From contig JAJECK010000116.1 in the NCBI GenBank assembly GCA_022822085.1, positions 1 to 54,782 on the forward strand: a stretch of 54,782 nucleotides of DNA, written 5' to 3'. Position numbers and translations under genes: made by a program. Positions within the stretch are counted from its first letter, which is position 1; every line of letters starts with the position of its first letter. The notes under the pieces are model-generated. The model was not told where the DNA came from, searched no databases, and saw only the letters and a program-made list of their open reading frames with translations. Below, in pieces: positions 51,533 to 54,782 of the stretch. The stretch is from Candidatus Poribacteria bacterium. Its GTDB lineage: Bacteria; Poribacteria; WGA-4E; WGA-3G.

Positions 51533-54403
51533 CTACGCCAGATGCTCCTTCAAAAACCTGCCAGTGAAAGACTTACGCACCTTTGCAATTTCCTCTGGCG
51601 TGCCTTGTGCTAAAACCTGTCCACCCTTATGTCCACCCTCAGGACCGAGGTCAATCACATAATCCGCAGTTTTAATCACATCCAGATGATGCTCAATGAC
51701 AATCACCGTATGTCCAGAATCTACCAGTCGTCCGATGCTATCCAAAAGTTTCTGAATATCCGCAAGATGTAAACCAGTCGTCGGTTCATCAAGTATATAA
51801 AGATTGTGTTTTCCACGTTTGAGTTTACTCAGTTCGTTCGCGAGTTTAACCCGTTGTGCTTCACCACCCGAAAGGATAGGGGCAGGATGCCCAATTTTGA
51901 GGTAACCGAGACCGAGTTCGTTCATAACACCTAATTTATGGCAAATCAGACGTTGGTCAGTAAAGAAGTCCACACCCTCTTCAATTGACATTTCAAGGAT
52001 TTCGGAGATGTTCTTATCGTTATAGGTGACTTCAAGCGTGTCGTCATTGTAGCGTGCTCCTTTACAAGTTGGACACGTAACCTCAACGTCCGGCATAAAG
52101 TGTAGTTGTGTGGTGATTGTGCCTTCACCGTGGCATTCCTCGCAGCGTCCACCTTTCACATTGAAACTGAAACGAGAGGCAGTATAGCCGCGTAATTCCG
52201 CCGCAGGCGTACTTGCAAAAAGTTTACGAATATTGTCATAGAAACCGATGTAGGTGGCAGGATTTGAACGGGGAGAACGTCCAATCGGGGATTGGTCAAT
52301 GTTGATTACATCACTAATATGTTCGTGCCCTTCAAGTTCATCGTGCTCCCCATAAAGTGTGCGGCTATCGTGGTAGATAGAATAGAGTTTCTTATAGATA
52401 ATTTCATTAAGCAGCGTACTCTTCCCTGAACCAGAGGCTCCAGTGATACAGATAAACACACCTAATGGAATATTAACATCAATATCTTGTAGGTTGTTTT
52501 CTCTTGCACCTTTGACGCTCAAAAATTTGCCATTTAGGTTGCGTCGTTCCAAAGGCATTGGAATTTCACGTTTTCCACTCATATACAGACCAGTCAAAGA
52601 ATCGTCGCTCTTTATGATTTTATCGAATGCACCTTGGATTACAACCTGTCCGCCATGGACACCGGGACCGGGTCCCATCTCAATGATGTGGTCTGCAGCG
52701 CGGATTGTACTTTCATCGTGTTCAACAACGATCACAGTATTGCCGATGTCCCGAAGTTTCCGTAAGGTTTCAATCATCTTAACGTTGTCTTTCGGGTGTA
52801 ATCCGATACTCGGTTCATCAAGGACATATAACATCCCCATTAACCCCGAACCGATCTGTGTAGAGAGACGGATACGTTGAGACTCTCCACCCGATAACGT
52901 TGCAGAACGTCTGTTGAGATTTAGGTAATCTAATCCGATACCGAGGAGTAATTCAATGCGTTCAATCAATTCTCTAATTACCCGTTGGCCAGCCTCTCGC
53001 TGCTTTTCTGGTATATCTGATATTTCAGATAGAAAATCGCGCAACTGTTCAAGATGCAATTCACCTACATCATGGATTGTTTTGTCGTCAATGGTAACAA
53101 GCAGTCGTTGTCGTTTTAGTTTTGCCCCGTGGCAATCTGGACAGGTGTGTTCCACCATCACTTTTCGCAAGTATTCTTCCATGCCCGAGTGTGCCTCACC
53201 CTGTTTCCGATAACGACGATAACGTCTGTCAATACGCGTGATAATACCATCAAATCGGACAGGCATCCCGAGATGTCGTTTTTGCATCGGTTTTGCATCC
53301 TCTGCTTGACAGAGTGGAAATTCTTCACCGCGAGTGCCATAAAACACTATATCAACAATCTCGTCAGGTAGATCACCAAAAGGCATGTTTAGGTCGATCT
53401 TGTAGTGTTGGGCAAGACTGAACATCATCCGACCATCCCATCTGTCAGGCTCGTAGTTGAATGCCTGCTTTACAAATGCACCATCAGCAATACTTCTCGT
53501 CTTATCGGGTACAAGTAAGTTGGGATGTACCTGCAGATAAGTGCCCAAACCTGAGCAAGTCACACAAGCACCAGTAGGTTCATTAAAGGTAAAGTGATGG
53601 GGTCCCAATTGACACATTAAAACGCCATGTTCCGGACAACCGAAGTCACCGAGTAATTCGTCAATGTCAACATCTTCGTCATCTGGAACTTGAACCTGAA
53701 AACGCAAGAATCCCTCACCGACCAACAACGCATGATCTAAGGAGGCAAGAACTTGCTTGTCAATGTCTTTTTTAACAAAGAACTTGTCAACTATAACTTG
53801 AATGTCGTAAGTTTTATCCTGATCTAATTCTATTTCTTCACTGATATCGTGTTCAACACCGTCAATACGGACATGTCTGCATCCTTTTGTCCTTATATCG
53901 TCAAAAAGGTATTCATAATCTTCACCGTATATTTTGAAGACGGGTGCATGTATTTCTACTTCTGTATCTTCTGGAAAAGAGAGAAGTCGTTCCACAATTT
54001 GATAGTTAGTTCTGATAGGAATTTCTGTTTCACAATAGGGACAGTGCGATATGCCGATAGTTGCGAAAAGCATTCGCAGATAGTCCTGCAAATCGGTCAT
54101 TGTTCCTACGGTGGAACGGGGGTTCATTGTAATTGTTTTCTGTTCTATAGAAACAACAGGCGACAACCCATCTATAAAGTCAACATCAGGTTTTTTTAGT
54201 TGTGTGATGAACCGTTTGGCATAAGTAGACATGGATTCCAGAAATCTGCGTTGCCCTTCAGCATAGACGGTATCAAATGCTAATGACGATTTACCGGATC
54301 CGCTAATTCCTGTAACAACGACAAGTTGATCGCGTGGTATCTCTAATTCTATGTTTTGTAGGTTATTTTCTCGCGCGCCTTTAACTGAGACCACTTGCCT
54401 CAT
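51533..54403 (-). CDS. uvrA: Excinuclease ABC subunit A (UvrA)
   Basis: A 956-residue UvrA with two ABC ATPase halves. The first has [10 protein letters not shown] (31-40) and [16 protein letters not shown]. The second has [27 protein letters not shown] and the [14 protein letters not shown] zinc module. It finds bulky DNA lesions and loads UvrB. AGGAGGAA precedes the ATG. The last 77 bases have decayed relatives at 46648-46724 and 48201-48231. Length and motifs are normal. Confidence 0.96.
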   Translation of the reverse strand: MRQVVSVKGARENNLQNIELEIPRDQLVVVTGISGSGKSSLAFDTVYAEGQRRFLESMSTYAKRFITQLKKPDVDFIDGLSPVVSIEQKTITMNPRSTVGTMTDLQDYLRMLFATIGISHCPYCETEIPIRTNYQIVERLLSFPEDTEVEIHAPVFKIYGEDYEYLFDDIRTKGCRHVRIDGVEHDISEEIELDQDKTYDIQVIVDKFFVKKDIDKQVLASLDHALLVGEGFLRFQVQVPDDEDVDIDELLGDFGCPEHGVLMCQLGPHHFTFNEPTGACVTCSGLGTYLQVHPNLLVPDKTRSIADGAFVKQAFNYEPDRWDGRMMFSLAQHYKIDLNMPFGDLPDEIVDIVFYGTRGEEFPLCQAEDAKPMQKRHLGMPVRFDGIITRIDRRYRRYRKQGEAHSGMEEYLRKVMVEHTCPDCHGAKLKRQRLLVTIDDKTIHDVGELHLEQLRDFLSEISDIPEKQREAGQRVIRELIERIELLLGIGLDYLNLNRRSATLSGGESQRIRLSTQIGSGLMGMLYVLDEPSIGLHPKDNVKMIETLRKLRDIGNTVIVVEHDESTIRAADHIIEMGPGPGVHGGQVVIQGAFDKIIKSDDSLTGLYMSGKREIPMPLERRNLNGKFLSVKGARENNLQDIDVNIPLGVFICITGASGSGKSTLLNEIIYKKLYSIYHDSRTLYGEHDELEGHEHISDVINIDQSPIGRSPRSNPATYIGFYDNIRKLFASTPAAELRGYTASRFSFNVKGGRCEECHGEGTITTQLHFMPDVEVTCPTCKGARYNDDTLEVTYNDKNISEILEMSIEEGVDFFTDQRLICHKLGVMNELGLGYLKIGHPAPILSGGEAQRVKLANELSKLKRGKHNLYILDEPTTGLHLADIQKLLDSIGRLVDSGHTVIVIEHHLDVIKTADYVIDLGPEGGHKGGQVLAQGTPEEIAKVRKSFTGRFLKEHLA

Positions 54404-54651
54404 TTGCTTCCTCCTAAATATATAATTCTAATGTCATTGGGGATAGATTTAGACAAGGTTATTATTGAAAAATGACAATAAATACTAATGAAAATTACGA
54501 AAAATATATACTTAAGTTACACTGTTCACTGATAGTAAAATTACATAAATTTCTGTCTCATTTGTCTTACAATCACCTGCGACCTTCGTTTTTCCAATTC
54601 ACCACCTCTTGAGCTGTCCCTATAGGATGTTCGTTTATTATAGAAGTCATA
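54404..54651. other. Intergenic region upstream of uvrA
   Basis: AT-rich stretch between two divergent genes. It should carry the uvrA promoter, but I see no SOS box or clear -35/-10 pair on the minus strand that I could defend. Confidence 0.3.
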
Positions 54652-54680
54652 TTGAGTAAAACCTATAAATATGTTAGAAT
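54652..54680 (+). promoter_or_regulatory. Promoter of the gene at the right edge
   Basis: TTGAGT (54652-54657), a 17-bp spacer and TAGAAT (54675-54680), with TGT as extended -10. It lies 53 nt before the start codon of the truncated gene that follows. Confidence 0.55.
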
Positions 54681-54732
54681 AAAGATATGAACATTAATAA
54701 TTTAGGTACTATTTTTTATGAAAGGTTCTCTT

Positions 54733-54782
54733 ATGGCTAACACACCTAAAAAACAACTTAATTTCAAGAGTCTTCCGAAACA
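54733..54782 (+). CDS. 5' end of a gene cut by the window edge
   Basis: ATG 54733 is preceded by AAAGG at 8 nt and begins MANTPKKQLNFKSLPK, open to the last base. An in-frame ATG at 54718 would add five residues. Too short to identify. Confidence 0.55.
   Translation, partial: MANTPKKQLNFKSLPK

Noticed and set aside
54404-54651. An SOS (LexA) box upstream of uvrA
   Set aside because: I looked for CTG-N10-CAG and GAAC-N4-GTTC forms near the start and found none convincing.

Overview
The window reads as chromosome from an AT-rich (roughly 40% GC by eye) bacterium with an outer membrane: it has secreted beta-barrel-like and lipoprotein-like proteins, the Gat amidotransferase, UvrA and PcrA, and many short palindromic elements built on the stem GGCGAGGTT/AACCTCGCC. 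The LamG protein, the Uma2/Rpn nucleases and the dense miniature repeats remind me of Candidatus Poribacteria or similar uncultured sponge/marine lineages. That placement is an impression, not a proof. No rRNA, tRNA, CRISPR array, phage structural gene or recognisable transposase was found.

Left part (1-16.3 kb): a repeat-rich leader, a secreted metallophosphoesterase, then a phosphate-uptake region on the + strand: pstS, a DUF805-PstC fusion, pstA, a voltage-gated-type K+ channel plus a pore-only paralogue, two PstB-like ATPases, a second permease, a third PstB-like ATPase and phoU. None of the three ATPases has a full set of ABC motifs, but the first two complement each other. Three MITE-like elements sit between genes of this array. 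Convergent minus-strand genes follow: an MscS channel and an SLC12-type cotransporter.

Middle (15.5-29.1 kb, minus strand): three exported proteins of unknown role, a SNF2 helicase with SWIM finger, a von Willebrand A protein, methylmalonate-semialdehyde dehydrogenase, a CtpA-type protease, a small membrane protein, gatA, gatC and pcrA.

Right part (29.2-46.6 kb): a type I restriction-modification locus with other genes between its subunits. Order: hsdM, a 1461-residue TPR/GreAB-C-like/PIN protein, a DUF5615 PIN-like protein, an Rpn nuclease, a membrane protein, a small unknown, hsdS, a hicA remnant with hicB, a frameshifted FRG-TPR gene and an unknown on the minus strand, hsdR, and a DUF45 metallopeptidase. 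Two decayed copies of the hsdM 3' end lie downstream of successive cargo genes. A matching arrangement occurs at uvrA: two copies of its 3' end lie beyond a Uma2/Panacea toxin-antitoxin-like block and a LamG gene. Two unrelated genes thus show the same pattern of accessory modules behind an intact gene with decayed copies of that gene's tail between them. This, with the large TPR/Gre/PIN protein and an HsdS carrying two nearly identical recognition domains, is the most promising candidate for something undescribed.

At least four families of miniature inverted-repeat elements are present. One has 5-bp target duplications, one copy carries another family nested inside it, and a 23-nt piece of one family lies in frame inside hsdR.
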